64,000 bases of DNA from Falsigemmobacter intermedius (GCF_004054105.1 NZ_SBLC01000005.1:1-64000), one strand, 5' to 3'. Positions 34,586 through 43,663 are shown, counted from the stretch's first letter. The notes: a model not told the origin generated them from the letters alone. Numbers and translations are program-made.

Positions 34586-35356
34586 TCAGCCGAAGATCGA
34601 TTTACGCAGCAGGTTGAGCGCGGTCAGCGCCAGCAGGATCAGCGTCCAGCGGCGGAATTTTACCGGATCAAGCCGGTCCTGAAGCCGGAAGCCCGCGAGC
34701 ATCCCCACAAAGGCCGGGATCACCAGAGCCACCGAGAAGGGCAGGGTCACTGCGTTCAGCACGCCGGTCCCGAGGTGGGCCATGGCCAGAACCGCCCCGC
34801 CGATCAGGAAGATAACGCCCTGAACCCGCACGGTTTCTTTTTTGTCTGCGGCGATCGACAGCAGATAGATGACCACCGGCGGCCCCCAGATGCCCGCAAG
34901 CCCGCCGTAGAGACCCGCAATCAGACCGAGCAGATATTCGGCGCGGTTGCGGTGGCGCAGAGCGATTTTCATCGGCCGGCCCGACAGTTGATAAAGCGCA
35001 AAGAGCGCCACCGGCAGACCCAGAAGTCCCAGAAGCAGACGGGCCGGGATATAGACCACGAAGGGCGCGGAAATCACGATGCCAAGGATCGTGGCCCCGA
35101 TCAGGCGGCGATAGGTCCAGGCGCTGTCACAAAAGGCCTGCCAGCCGTCACGCAGCGACTGGTGCAGGTTGGTGGTGAGAACCGAGAGGATCAGCCCCGC
35201 CAGCGCGAGCTGCGGCGGCATGATCGAGGCAAAAACCGCCATCATGATCAGCGGCATTGCAAAGCCGATGGCGCCTTTCACAAAGCCCGCAAAGAGCGTC
35301 ACCAGGACCGCGATCCAGAAGGTCTCTGCCGTCAGCCCGCCGTAGAAGAAATCCAT
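34586..35356 (-). CDS. TauE/SafE-family membrane permease
   Basis: A 256-residue protein with eight predicted helices in the TauE/SafE arrangement. The repeated Gly/Pro signature appears as GFVKGAIGFAMPLIMM near the start and GLYGGLAGIWGPPVVIYLL in the second half. These permeases export sulfite, sulfoacetate or related organosulfur anions in studied cases; the substrate here is unknown. It is the first gene of the minus-strand operon and shares a 183-bp upstream region with mcd, which is divergent. Confidence 0.88.
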   Translation of the reverse strand: MDFFYGGLTAETFWIAVLVTLFAGFVKGAIGFAMPLIMMAVFASIMPPQLALAGLILSVLTTNLHQSLRDGWQAFCDSAWTYRRLIGATILGIVISAPFVVYIPARLLLGLLGLPVALFALYQLSGRPMKIALRHRNRAEYLLGLIAGLYGGLAGIWGPPVVIYLLSIAADKKETVRVQGVIFLIGGAVLAMAHLGTGVLNAVTLPFSVALVIPAFVGMLAGFRLQDRLDPVKFRRWTLILLALTALNLLRKSIFG

Positions 35357-35447
35357 ACCGCCCCGCCTTTTCCTTTGCTCTGAAGGGTATAGCCTGTGAA
35401 TTTCCGTCCCGCATCCGGAAAGATCGCGCAGTCATAATCGAAAAGAA

Positions 35448-35522
35448 TGCAGCGTCACTTTGAATAATTATTGCGCTGCAACTGCGAAATAATTAACCCT
35501 TCCCTCAGGCCCCCGGGCCTGA
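35448..35522. promoter_or_regulatory. Inverted repeats in the mcd upstream region
   Basis: TGCAGCG (35448-35454) and CGCTGCA (35474-35480) flank the palindrome AATAATTATT. A second pair, TCAGGCCC and GGGCCTGA (35505-35522), sits just before the mcd ribosome binding site. These may be an operator and a leader hairpin; no regulator is identified. Confidence 0.4.
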
Positions 35523-35539
35523 ACAGAGAGGGGAAGATC

Positions 35540-37222
35540 ATGGCGGAAGACGGTCGCATGTCCGATCAGAGGGTTGCGGTTCTGGGAGATCTGGAGGCGC
35601 TTTGCAGTGCGGTTCAGGCCCCGTTGCAGGGGCTGCTGGCGCTGGCAAAAGACAAGCTGCGCGCCGCGGTCACCGAAGAGGGACGCATCAGCGCAAAGCG
35701 GCTTGAAGCCGAACAGCGTGCCGCCCATGGCCTCTCCTGGATCGCGACCTATGTCGAGGCGCTGGCGCAGATGGAGGCCTGGTCGGGCCGCCTGCGTGCA
35801 GAGGGCCGCTTTGGCGAGATGGAGCAGCTTTTGCTGCAGATCGGTGCCGGCGAATATCTCGCGCAGCTTTTCGGCGGTCTGCCGATGACCCAGGGCGAAA
35901 TCCTGCGGCTGTCGGATCTGTGGATCACTGCGGCTGAGGCTGCCCGCTTCCGGACGCCGGAAGTTGAGGCGCTGATCGCCGGCAATTCGGTTCCCGCCCG
36001 GGCGCGGCTGATGGCGCTGATGCGCGAAAATCAGGGGCGCGCCACCTTTGGCGCCACGGGGCTTGACGATGAGCTGGAGATGATCCGCGATCAGTTCCGC
36101 CGCTTCTCGGATGAAAAAGTCATCCCTCACGCCCATGAGTGGCATCTGAAGGATGAACTGATCCCCATGGAGATCGTGCGCGAACTCTCGGATCTGGGGG
36201 TCTTCGGCCTGACGATCCCCGAAAATCTCGGCGGTCTGGGCCTGAGCAAAGCCTCGATGGTGGTGGTCTCTGAAGAGCTATCGCGCGGCTATATCGGCGT
36301 GGGCTCGCTGGGGACGCGCTCAGAAATTGCGGCTGAGCTGATCCTGTGCGGTGGCACGGATGAGCAGAAGTCGTATTGGCTGCCGAAGATCGCCAGCGGT
36401 GAGATCTTGCCGACGGCGGTCTTCACGGAGCCGAACACCGGCTCAGACCTTGGCAGCCTGCGCACCCGTGCGGTGAAAGCGGAGACCGGTGACTGGGAGA
36501 TCACGGGCAATAAGACCTGGATCACCCATGCGGCCCGTGCCCATGTGATGACACTGCTGGCGCGGACCGATCCTGCGACCACGGACTATCGCGGCCTGTC
36601 GATGTTCCTTGCCGAAAAGACCCCCGGCGATGATGCCGATCCTTTCCCGACCCCGGGTATGACCGGCGGTGAGATTGAGGTGCTCGGCTACCGGGGGATG
36701 AAGGAATATGAGCTGGGCTTTGACGGCTTCAAGGTGAAGGCCGAAAACCTGCTCGGCGGTGTGCCGGGGCAGGGGTTTAAGCAGCTGATGCAGACTTTTG
36801 AATCCGCCCGCATCCAGACCGCGGCCCGCGCCATCGGCGTGGCGCAGAACGCCCTGGAAGTGGGGCTGCAATATGCCGAAGACCGCAAACAGTTCGGCAA
36901 ATCGCTGGTCGAATTCCCGCGGGTGGCGGACAAACTGGTTATGATGGCGGTGGAGATCATGATTGCCCGCCAGCTCACCTATTACAGCGCCTGGCAAAAG
37001 GACCATGACCGCCGCTGCGATCTGGAAGCGGGTATGGCGAAACTTCTGGGCGCAAGGGTGGCCTGGGCTGCGGCGGATAACGCCGTGCAGATCCATGGCG
37101 GCAACGGCTTTGCGCTGGAATATACCATCAGCCGCATCCTCTGTGACGCAAGGATCCTCAATATCTTTGAGGGCGCGGGTGAGATCCAGGCTCAGGTGAT
37201 CGCGCGGCGTCTGCTCGACTGA
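35540..37222 (+). CDS. mcd: (2S)-methylsuccinyl-CoA dehydrogenase
   Basis: A 560-residue acyl-CoA dehydrogenase with about 170 extra N-terminal residues, the hallmark of Mcd of the ethylmalonyl-CoA pathway. The catalytic part has EPNTGSDLGSLRTRAV, ITGNKTWITHAARA, ESARIQTAARAIGVAQ, QNALEVGLQYAEDRKQFGK, IHGGNGFALEYTISR and IFEGAGEIQ. The family oxidises methylsuccinyl-CoA to mesaconyl-CoA, allowing growth on acetate and other C2 compounds without isocitrate lyase. The ATG at 35540 follows GAGGGGAAGATC; the upstream extension is rejected. Other pathway genes are not nearby, which is usual. Confidence 0.88.
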   Translation: MAEDGRMSDQRVAVLGDLEALCSAVQAPLQGLLALAKDKLRAAVTEEGRISAKRLEAEQRAAHGLSWIATYVEALAQMEAWSGRLRAEGRFGEMEQLLLQIGAGEYLAQLFGGLPMTQGEILRLSDLWITAAEAARFRTPEVEALIAGNSVPARARLMALMRENQGRATFGATGLDDELEMIRDQFRRFSDEKVIPHAHEWHLKDELIPMEIVRELSDLGVFGLTIPENLGGLGLSKASMVVVSEELSRGYIGVGSLGTRSEIAAELILCGGTDEQKSYWLPKIASGEILPTAVFTEPNTGSDLGSLRTRAVKAETGDWEITGNKTWITHAARAHVMTLLARTDPATTDYRGLSMFLAEKTPGDDADPFPTPGMTGGEIEVLGYRGMKEYELGFDGFKVKAENLLGGVPGQGFKQLMQTFESARIQTAARAIGVAQNALEVGLQYAEDRKQFGKSLVEFPRVADKLVMMAVEIMIARQLTYYSAWQKDHDRRCDLEAGMAKLLGARVAWAAADNAVQIHGGNGFALEYTISRILCDARILNIFEGAGEIQAQVIARRLLD

Positions 37223-37271
37223 GCGCGCCTCTGACTTGACGGGGCGGCGTGGAACATGGACAGGATCGGAT

Positions 37272-38006
37272 ATGTCTGATGCTGCCCCCACGCCCTCCCG
37301 CCGTAAAAAGGCCGCGCCGCTGAGCTTTCGGCAGAAGTTCCGCCGCTCGGGGCTGAAATGGGTGCTGCGCGGGGTGCTTGGCTTTGTGCTGCTGGTCGTG
37401 CTCTGGGTCTGGCTTTTTGCCGCCGTCAATCCGCCCGCCGGGCTTTACATGCGCCAGGAGGGGGCAAGGCTCGGCGGCATCAGCCGGACCTGGGTGGATG
37501 TCGATGACATTGCGCCGGTGATGCTGCGGTCGGTGGTGGCGGCAGAGGATGCCAATTACTGCAACCACTGGGGCTTTGATATGACCGAGATCCGCCGCGC
37601 GATGAGCCGCGGCAGCAATCGCGGTGCGTCGACCCTCAGCCAGCAGGTGGTGAAGAACGTCTTCCTCTGGCACGGGCGCAACTGGTCGCGCAAAGCCCTT
37701 GAGGCCATGTTGACCCCGGTGGTCGAGACCCTCTGGTCCAAGCAGCGCATTCTTGAGGTTTATCTGAATGTCGCTGAATTTGACGAAGGGGTCTTTGGGG
37801 TCGAGGCTGCGGCGCAGCATTATTTCGGCGTCTCTGCCGCAAAGCTGAGCCCGACCCAGGCGGCCCGTCTGGCGATGGTGCTGCCCAATCCCAAGGCGCG
37901 TTCCGCCTCAAAGCCCTCAGCCGCGCAGCGTCGCCGCACGGCCGCGATTATGGACGGTGCGCAAACCATTGCCGCCGATGGCCGTGCGGCATGTTTTCAG
38001 CCCTGA
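37272..38006 (+). CDS. mtgA: Monofunctional peptidoglycan glycosyltransferase
   Basis: A 244-residue membrane-anchored GT51 enzyme: basic N-terminus, one membrane helix (about residues 33-55), and the glycosyltransferase motifs EDANYCNHWGFD (catalytic glutamate), GASTLSQQVVKNVFL and RILEVYLNVAEFDEGVFGVEAAAQ. It polymerises glycan strands from lipid II without a transpeptidase domain. The start at 37272 is favoured over 37236 because the shorter product gives the typical cytoplasmic tail. The gene stands alone between mcd and a GST gene. Confidence 0.94.
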   Translation: MSDAAPTPSRRKKAAPLSFRQKFRRSGLKWVLRGVLGFVLLVVLWVWLFAAVNPPAGLYMRQEGARLGGISRTWVDVDDIAPVMLRSVVAAEDANYCNHWGFDMTEIRRAMSRGSNRGASTLSQQVVKNVFLWHGRNWSRKALEAMLTPVVETLWSKQRILEVYLNVAEFDEGVFGVEAAAQHYFGVSAAKLSPTQAARLAMVLPNPKARSASKPSAAQRRRTAAIMDGAQTIAADGRAACFQP

Positions 38007-38060
38007 TCGGCTTGAGTTTTCAGGCCTTTCAGTGCAAGGAAGATCAGTCTCCCGGAGCCT

Positions 38061-38732
38061 ATGTTCATGAACCGTCTGTTTCATTTCGCCCTCTCTCCCT
38101 TTTGCCGCAAAGTCCGCCTGACGCTGGCGGAAAAGCGCATTGAGGTGGAACTGGTGGAAGAGCGTTACTGGGAGCAGAACCAGGAGCTTCTGCGCCGCAA
38201 TCCCGCCGGGAAAATCCCGGTTCTGAAAATGGGCGACCGGATGTTCTCGGAAAGCCAGGCGATCTGCGAATATCTTGATGAGGTCTTCCCCGAGCCGGCA
38301 CTGATTCCGCGCGATGCGCTGAAGCGCTATGAAGTGCGGCGGCTCTGCTCCTGGTTTGACGATAAGTTTCACCGCGAGGTGACCTGCAATCTGCTGCATG
38401 AGCGGCTGATGAAGAAGGTGACCAAACAGGGCTACCCCGATGGCAAGCGCATCCGCGAAGGCGCCGCGCAGATCAAATATCATCTCGATTACATGGCCTG
38501 GCTGCTGGAGCAGCGCCGCTGGCTGGCCGGCGATCAGATGACCCTGGCGGATTTTGCGGCGGCCGCGCATCTGAGCTGCCTGGATTACGCCTCAGATGTG
38601 GACTGGGACCGCCAGCCCTTGGTGAAGGACTGGTACGCCAAGATCAAATCGCGGCCCTCGTTCCGATCGCTGCTGGCCGATCAGATCCCCGGCAGCCCGC
38701 CGCCGCTCCATTACGCCGATCTCGATTTCTGA
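38061..38732 (+). CDS. Glutathione S-transferase family protein
   Basis: A 223-residue two-domain protein. The N-terminal thioredoxin-like domain has FALSPFCRKVRLTLAEK, with SPFC at the active site, and the glutathione-binding NPAGKIPVLKMGDRMFSESQAICEYL. The C-terminal helical domain ends at LDYASDVDW. The cysteine-type active site resembles omega or tau-like bacterial GSTs. Function is probably redox or detoxification; the substrate is unknown. Start may be 38061 or 38067. Confidence 0.88.
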   Translation: MFMNRLFHFALSPFCRKVRLTLAEKRIEVELVEERYWEQNQELLRRNPAGKIPVLKMGDRMFSESQAICEYLDEVFPEPALIPRDALKRYEVRRLCSWFDDKFHREVTCNLLHERLMKKVTKQGYPDGKRIREGAAQIKYHLDYMAWLLEQRRWLAGDQMTLADFAAAAHLSCLDYASDVDWDRQPLVKDWYAKIKSRPSFRSLLADQIPGSPPPLHYADLDF

Positions 38733-38742
38733 GAGAGAGGCG

Positions 38743-38815
38743 GGGGGCTGCCGCCCCCCGCGCCCCCTGCTTCAAGGGGTGCCTCTGCACCCCTTGAAAA
38801 TCCCCGGAGGCCCCT
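38743..38815. repeat. GC-rich stem-loop repeat after the GST gene
   Basis: GGGGGGCTGCCGCCCCCC is followed by CAAGGGGTG-cctctg-CACCCCTTG and then AAAATCCCC. The structure could work as a terminator between the GST gene and queG. It resembles the intergenic elements at 42.5 kb and 54.8 kb in layout but not in exact sequence. Confidence 0.5.
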
Positions 38816-38819
38816 GGTT

Positions 38820-39866
38820 GTGAGCCCATCTCCTGACCTGAGCGGGTTGAAAACCGCGCTGATCGCTGAGGCGAAGGCTGCGGGCTTTGTTGCCGCAGGC
38901 TTTTGTCGCCCCGATGCCATCCCCCATGCGGCTGGCGCCCTCGAGGCCTTTGTTGAGGGTGGCTATCACGGTGAGATGACCTGGATGGCCGAGCGCATGG
39001 CCTGGCGGGGCAATCCGGCGGCGCTCTGGCCTGAGGCGCGCAGCGTGATCATGCTGGCGGAGAGCTATACGCCGCCGCAGGATCCGCGGCTGGTGCTGGC
39101 GCAGTCCGACCGCGCGGCGGTCTCGGTTTATGCTCAGGGCAAAGATTATCATGACCTGGTGAAGAAGCGCCTGAAGCGTGTGGGGCGCTGGCTGATCGAC
39201 AAAGCGCCGGGCAGTGAGATCAAGGTCTTTGTCGATACCGCGCCGGTGATGGAAAAGCCGCTTGCTCAGGCGGCGGGGCTGGGCTGGCAGGGCAAGCACA
39301 CCAATCTCCTCAGCCGTCAGTTCGGGAACTGGGTCTTTCTGGGCGCGATTTTCACCACGGTGGAATTTGAGCCGGATCCGGCCGAGGTTTCGCACTGCGG
39401 CAGTTGCACCGCCTGTCTGGTGGCCTGCCCGACCGGGGCTTTTGAGGGGGAGGGACGTCTGAACCCGAAGCGCTGCATTTCTTATCTGACCATCGAGCAT
39501 AAAGGCCCGGTGCCGGAAGATCTGCGCGGGCTGATGGGCAACCGGATTTACGGCTGTGATGATTGTCTGGCCGCCTGTCCCTGGAATAAATTTGCCGTTG
39601 ATGCGGTCGATCCTGGCTACGGCCATCGGGTCGGCGCTCCGCTGCTGGCGGAGCTTGCAGGCCTGGATGATGCGGCCTTTCGGGCGCGGTTCGCGGGCTC
39701 TCCGATCAAGCGGATCGGACGGAATCGCTTTCTGCGCAATGTGCTTTATGCCATTGGAAATTCCGGGCGCGGGGATCTGCTGCCCTGTGCTGAGGCGCTG
39801 ACGCGCGATCCCGATCCGGTGGTGGCAGACGCGGCCGCCTGGGCGGTGTCGCGGCTGGGGGGCTGA
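38820..39866 (+). CDS. queG: Epoxyqueuosine reductase
   Basis: QueG performs the last step of queuosine synthesis in tRNA, using cobalamin and iron-sulfur clusters. The 348-residue protein has two 4Fe-4S cysteine clusters, [16 protein letters not shown] (about residue 194) and [14 protein letters not shown] (about residue 245), preceded by the cobalamin region with [18 protein letters not shown]. The start is GTG at 38820, directly after the stem-loop repeat. The cobalamin requirement fits the cobU gene elsewhere in the window, though the two are not linked. Confidence 0.95.
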   Translation: MSPSPDLSGLKTALIAEAKAAGFVAAGFCRPDAIPHAAGALEAFVEGGYHGEMTWMAERMAWRGNPAALWPEARSVIMLAESYTPPQDPRLVLAQSDRAAVSVYAQGKDYHDLVKKRLKRVGRWLIDKAPGSEIKVFVDTAPVMEKPLAQAAGLGWQGKHTNLLSRQFGNWVFLGAIFTTVEFEPDPAEVSHCGSCTACLVACPTGAFEGEGRLNPKRCISYLTIEHKGPVPEDLRGLMGNRIYGCDDCLAACPWNKFAVDAVDPGYGHRVGAPLLAELAGLDDAAFRARFAGSPIKRIGRNRFLRNVLYAIGNSGRGDLLPCAEALTRDPDPVVADAAAWAVSRLGG

Positions 39867-39931
39867 AATCCGGAGCCAGGCGCGGGATTTTGTGTTATCT
39901 GTCCGCTGTTTTCGTCAGTCCGGAGGATAAG

Positions 39932-40120
39932 ATGACACGTCATATCGCCGACACGCGCAGTGCGCCGGGCCGGGAGAAGACCCGGGCCTTTTTTGAGATC
40001 GCCCGCCGCCAGCGCGAGGTTCATCCCGCCACGATGGAGCTTTTACGCCGCCCGCGACCTGAGGGGGAGCGCGAGCGTCTGGAGGCGTTTATGCGCATTG
40101 AGCGCGGGCGCTCTGTCTGA
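39932..40120 (+). CDS. Small Arg/Glu-rich hypothetical protein (62 aa)
   Basis: The ATG at 39932 is preceded by GGAGG at good spacing, so the gene is credible despite its size. The 62-residue product is highly charged and arginine-rich (FFEIARRQREVHPATMELL, RRPRPEGERERLEAFM) and probably helical. No family is recognised. It lies just after queG and ends before a strong hairpin. Confidence 0.6.
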   Translation: MTRHIADTRSAPGREKTRAFFEIARRQREVHPATMELLRRPRPEGERERLEAFMRIERGRSV

Positions 40121-40131
40121 CGGCCGGCCAT

Positions 40132-40169
40132 GAAAAAACGCCCGCAGAAAGCTGCGGGCGTTCCTTTTT
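40132..40169. terminator. Bidirectional terminator between the small gene and ilvE
   Basis: AACGCCCGCAG (40137-40147) pairs with CTGCGGGCGTT (40152-40162), with T-runs on both sides. It serves the converging genes at 40120 and 40181. Confidence 0.88.
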
Positions 40170-40180
40170 CAGACCGGCAC

Positions 40181-41050
40181 TTATGCGCGGACCAGAGCCT
40201 CATAGGCTTCGGCAATGGCGCGGGTGACCGGGCCGACGGTGTAGCTGTGTTCACCGATCTGACCGACCGGGGTGACTTCGGCGGCGGTGCCGGTCAGCCA
40301 GCATTCGTCGAAGGTCGGCAGCTCTTCCGGCAGGATGCGGCGGACGTGGACTTTATAGCCCATGTCTTCGGCCATTTTGATCACGGTCTGACGGGTGATG
40401 CCGTTCAGGATGCAATCGGGATCGGGGGTGTGGATCTCGCCGTCTTTGACGAAGAAGATATTGGCCCCGGTGGCTTCGGCCACATAGCCGCGGTAGTCAT
40501 AGAAGAGCGCGTCCGAGCAGCCTTTTTCCATCGCCGCATGTTTGGACATGGTGCAGATCATATAAAGGCCCGAAGCTTTCGCAGCGGTCGGAATGGTTTC
40601 CGGCGAGGGGCGCTTCCATTTCGCGATGTCGAGCTTTGCGCCCTGCCATTTCGCGTCGCCGTAATAGGCACCCCATTCCCAGACGGCGATCGCCATACGG
40701 ACCGGGTTTCCAAGGGCTGCGACGCCCATCTCTTCGCCTGCGCCGCGCCAGGCCAGAACGCGGATGTAGGCGTCTTTGAAGCCATTGGCGGCCAGGGTCG
40801 CATATTTGGCTTCTTCGATCTGATCGACGGTCCAGGGCAGCTCCATATCGAGCATGCGGGCGGAATCGATCAGGCGCTGCGAATGCTCGCGGCCTTTGAA
40901 GATTTTGCCGTTGTAGCAGCGCTCACCCTCAAAGACGGCAGAGGCGTAATGCAGGGCATGGGTCAGGAAGTGGACATTGGCATCGCGCCATTCCACCAGC
41001 TTGCCATCCATCCAGATCTTGCCGTCACGATCTTCATAAGAACCGGCCAT
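40181..41050 (-). CDS. ilvE: Branched-chain amino-acid aminotransferase
   Basis: A 289-residue fold-type IV PLP transaminase. It has HALHYASAVFEGERCYNG, the PLP lysine region AKASGLYMICTMSK, EATGANIFFVKDGEIHTP and the C-terminal TGTAAEVTPVGQIG loop, matching IlvE. It makes valine, leucine and isoleucine from their keto acids. The ATG at 41050 follows GGAGGCGAT. It is divergent from the petP-petR pair; the 155-bp intergenic region carries candidate operator sequences. Confidence 0.95.
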   Translation of the reverse strand: MAGSYEDRDGKIWMDGKLVEWRDANVHFLTHALHYASAVFEGERCYNGKIFKGREHSQRLIDSARMLDMELPWTVDQIEEAKYATLAANGFKDAYIRVLAWRGAGEEMGVAALGNPVRMAIAVWEWGAYYGDAKWQGAKLDIAKWKRPSPETIPTAAKASGLYMICTMSKHAAMEKGCSDALFYDYRGYVAEATGANIFFVKDGEIHTPDPDCILNGITRQTVIKMAEDMGYKVHVRRILPEELPTFDECWLTGTAAEVTPVGQIGEHSYTVGPVTRAIAEAYEALVRA

Positions 41051-41083
41051 ATCGCCTCCTTCGCCCCTCAGGCTTTGCAAAAA

Positions 41084-41123
41084 TTGCGCAAGAGGAGTGT
41101 CCCTGTGACATGATCTTGCGAAA
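41084..41123. promoter_or_regulatory. Imperfect inverted repeat in the ilvE/petP intergenic region
   Basis: TTGCGCAAGA (41084-41093) and TCTTGCGAAA (41114-41123) are inverted at 9 of 10 positions, with centres about 30 bp apart. MarR-family regulators often bind such sites at their own promoter; PetP or PetR would be the natural candidate. The binding is inference. Confidence 0.35.
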
Positions 41124-41205
41124 TCCGGTCTCCGGGTTACCGATTCGGACTTGGAAAGTCAACAAGGCTGACATAAAAACACGAAACGCCTGACAGGAGA
41201 TCCCC

Positions 41206-41712
41206 ATGAACAGAACCCCGGGTCCGATGGGCGGGGATGCCCTGCTATACCTGACCGACGAACAGATCCGTAAAGGGATTGAGGCAATGTATTTTGCCTA
41301 TCGCGGCTTTACCTCGGATCCGGACCGGGTTCTTGAAAGCCGCGGCTATGGCCGGGCGCATCACCGGGTGCTGCATTTTGTGCACCGCCGTCCGGGGATG
41401 ACGGTGAATACGCTGCTGGCGATCCTGGGGGTGACCAAGCAAAGCCTTAACCGCGTGCTCAGGGCGCTGATCGAAGATGGTTTTGTGGAAAACCGCGTCG
41501 GGCGCCGCGACAAGCGCGAGCGCCATCTCTATCTGACCGCTGCGGGGACCGAGTTTGAGAAAGAACTCTCAGAGGGCCAGCGCGGGCGGATGCGGGGGGC
41601 TTACCGGCGGGCCGGGCCGCAGGCCGTGGCGGGCTTCTGGCAGGTGCTGGAAGAGATGATGGACCCCGAGCAGATGCGACAGTATATGTCTCTGCGTGAC
41701 GGAGGGACCTGA
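41206..41712 (+). CDS. petP: MarR-family regulator (PetP-type)
   Basis: A 168-residue winged-helix regulator: HHRVLHFVHRRPGMTVNTLLAIL leads into the recognition helix TKQSLNRVLRALIEDGFV, followed by the wing RRDKRERHLYLT, as in MarR proteins. It overlaps a response regulator gene by one nucleotide. That pair matches the PetP-PetR unit of Rhodobacter, where petR is needed for cytochrome bc1-dependent growth. The identity as petP rests on this arrangement and family, not on alignment. The ATG follows CAGGAGATCCCC. Confidence 0.75.
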   Translation: MNRTPGPMGGDALLYLTDEQIRKGIEAMYFAYRGFTSDPDRVLESRGYGRAHHRVLHFVHRRPGMTVNTLLAILGVTKQSLNRVLRALIEDGFVENRVGRRDKRERHLYLTAAGTEFEKELSEGQRGRMRGAYRRAGPQAVAGFWQVLEEMMDPEQMRQYMSLRDGGT

Positions 41713-42422
41713 TGAGTGACACCGCCCCGCTGCATCTGCTGGTTGTCGATGATGATGACCGCATCCGTGGCCTTTTGCAGAAATTCCTGATCCGCAACGG
41801 CTATCTGGTCACCGTGGCGGATAATGCCGCACGCGCGCGCCGGTTGCTGGCGGGGCTGGAGTTTGATCTTCTGGTCCTGGATGTGATGATGCCCGGCGAA
41901 GACGGGGTCACGCTGACCCGTTCGCTGCGCGAGGAGGGGCATGTGCTGCCCGTTTTGCTGCTGACTGCGCGCGGGGAAAGTGCCAACCGGATCGATGGTC
42001 TGGAGGCGGGAGCGGATGATTATCTGGTCAAGCCCTTTGAGCCGCGGGAGCTTTTGCTGCGCATTCATGCGATTTTGCGCCGCGTGCCGCAGCCTTTGAA
42101 GCCTGCCGCGCCACCGTCGCGCAGTCTGATGCTGGGGCCTTTGCGCTATGACATTGACCGCAGCGAGCTTTGGCAGGGCGATCAGCCGGTGCGGCTGACC
42201 TCGACCGAAGTGGCTTTGATGCGGATTTTCGCGGCACGTTCCGGCGAAGTGGTGGCGCGTGATGAGCTGATCGCGGAGCTTGCGGGCGAAGAAAGCCAGT
42301 CGAGCGAGCGGGCAGTGGATGTGCAGATCACCCGGTTGCGGCGCAAGATCGAGAGTGATCCCAAGCAGCCGCGCTATCTGCAGACCATCCGCGGTGAAGG
42401 CTATCGGCTGGCGCCCGAATAA
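41712..42422 (+). CDS. petR: OmpR-type response regulator (PetR-type)
   Basis: A 236-residue response regulator. The receiver domain has HLLVVDDDDRIR, the phosphoacceptor aspartate in LLVLDVMMPGEDG and the conserved lysine in YLVKPFEPREL. The C-terminal winged helix has RLTSTEVALMRIFA and VDVQITRLRRKIE, typical of OmpR/PhoB. No sensor kinase gene is adjacent, which agrees with PetR being an orphan regulator in Rhodobacter. It is co-translated with the MarR gene. The link to respiration is inferred from homology. Confidence 0.82.
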   Translation: MSDTAPLHLLVVDDDDRIRGLLQKFLIRNGYLVTVADNAARARRLLAGLEFDLLVLDVMMPGEDGVTLTRSLREEGHVLPVLLLTARGESANRIDGLEAGADDYLVKPFEPRELLLRIHAILRRVPQPLKPAAPPSRSLMLGPLRYDIDRSELWQGDQPVRLTSTEVALMRIFAARSGEVVARDELIAELAGEESQSSERAVDVQITRLRRKIESDPKQPRYLQTIRGEGYRLAPE

Positions 42423-42491
42423 CGGGCGCTTCTGACGGTGTCTTTGCCGCAAAGTCCTGCGGCGGGGAGAGGATCGGGGCGCTGCCCCGGA

Positions 42492-42522
42492 CCCCGGAGT
42501 ATTTGGAAAAAGCCAAAGCCGG
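42492..42522. repeat. Intergenic repeat element, copy 1
   Basis: A 31-bp block starting CCCCGGAGTATTTGG and ending in GCCAAAGCCGG recurs identically at 54843-54873. Both copies lie between converging genes. A GC-rich arm with GGGGCGCTGCCCC precedes it. Similar elements are common at 3' ends in this bacterial group, as far as I recall. Confidence 0.75.
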
Positions 42523-42541
42523 GTGTGGGGCTTTGGCTTTT
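42507..42541. terminator. Bidirectional terminator between petR and trpS
   Basis: AAAAGCCAAAGCC and GGCTTTGGCTTTT form a 13-bp stem with T-runs, located between the converging petR and trpS genes. Its left arm is part of the intergenic repeat. Confidence 0.78.
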
Positions 42542-42545
42542 GTGA

Positions 42546-43586
42546 TCAGGCTTTGCGGCGGACCATGCCGACGATGTCATAGACCTCTTCGAGAATCGGG
42601 CGGGCGATGGCATCGGCGCGTTCGGCGCCGCGCGACAGAATGCGGTCGATTTCAGAGGGGTCCTGCATCAGGCGTGCCATTTCAGAAGAGATCGGCGAGA
42701 GGACCGCGACCGCGAGCTCTGCGAGTTTCGGCTTGAAGGTGCCAAAGCCCTGGCCTGCGAATTCCGTCAGGACCGCCTCAGCCGAGGTGTTTGAGAGCGC
42801 GGCATAGATATTCACGAGGTTTCGGGCTTCGGCGCGTGCGGAGAGGCCCTCTAGGGTTTCGGGCAGGGGCTCGGGGTCGGTAACGGCTTTGCGCAGTTTT
42901 TTGGCGATGGTGTCGGCATCATCGGTCAGATTGATCCGGCTGGCATCTGAGGGGTCGGATTTCGACATCTTTTTCGTGCCGTCGCGCAGGCTCATGACGC
43001 GGGTGGCGGCGCCTTCGATCACCGGCTCGGGCATGGGGAAGAAATTGACGCCGAAGTCGTGGTTGAATTTCGCGGCGATGTCGCGGGTCAGCTCGACATG
43101 TTGTTTCTGATCGTCTCCGACCGGCACATGGGTGGCTTTATAGGCGAGGATATCCGCGGCCATCAGTGCGGGATAGGCATAGAGGCCAAGCGAGGAGGCT
43201 TCGGCGTTTTTGCCAGCGGTTTTGTCTTTGAACTGCGTCATGCGGTTCATCCAGCCCAGACGCGCCACGCAGTTGAAGATCCAGCCGAGTTCGGCATGGG
43301 CCGAGACCTGGGACTGGTTGAAGAGCACGGATTTTTCCGGATCGATCCCGGAGGCGATATAGGCCGCGGTCAGCTCACGCGTGGCGTGGCGCAGTTTGGC
43401 CGGATCCTGCCAGACGGTGATCGCATGCATATCGACGATGCAATAGATCGATTCGATCCCCTCATCCTGCTTTTGGGCAAAGCGCTTCAGGGCGCCGAGG
43501 TAATTGCCAAGCGTCAGGCCACCCGAGGGCTGGATGCCGGAGAAAATCCGGTTAGGGAAGGCGGGGGTTGCGGTTGCGTCGGACAT
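42546..43586 (-). CDS. trpS: Tryptophanyl-tRNA synthetase
   Basis: A 346-residue class I aminoacyl-tRNA synthetase. The HIGH-like element is in [18 protein letters not shown], and the KMSKS motif is present as KMSKSDPS near residue 205. [16 protein letters not shown] and [12 protein letters not shown] are further TrpRS markers. I chose the ATG at 43586 behind GGAGGCCCGA; a 21-codon extension is rejected. It converges with petR across the repeat and terminator. Confidence 0.96.
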   Translation of the reverse strand: MSDATATPAFPNRIFSGIQPSGGLTLGNYLGALKRFAQKQDEGIESIYCIVDMHAITVWQDPAKLRHATRELTAAYIASGIDPEKSVLFNQSQVSAHAELGWIFNCVARLGWMNRMTQFKDKTAGKNAEASSLGLYAYPALMAADILAYKATHVPVGDDQKQHVELTRDIAAKFNHDFGVNFFPMPEPVIEGAATRVMSLRDGTKKMSKSDPSDASRINLTDDADTIAKKLRKAVTDPEPLPETLEGLSARAEARNLVNIYAALSNTSAEAVLTEFAGQGFGTFKPKLAELAVAVLSPISSEMARLMQDPSEIDRILSRGAERADAIARPILEEVYDIVGMVRRKA

Positions 43587-43663
43587 TCGGGCCTCCGGGG
43601 CTGGAAAAGGCAGTGAAGGCGGCTTATCGCTCAGGGGGAAAGACGTCAACGACGAGGGGCGCC

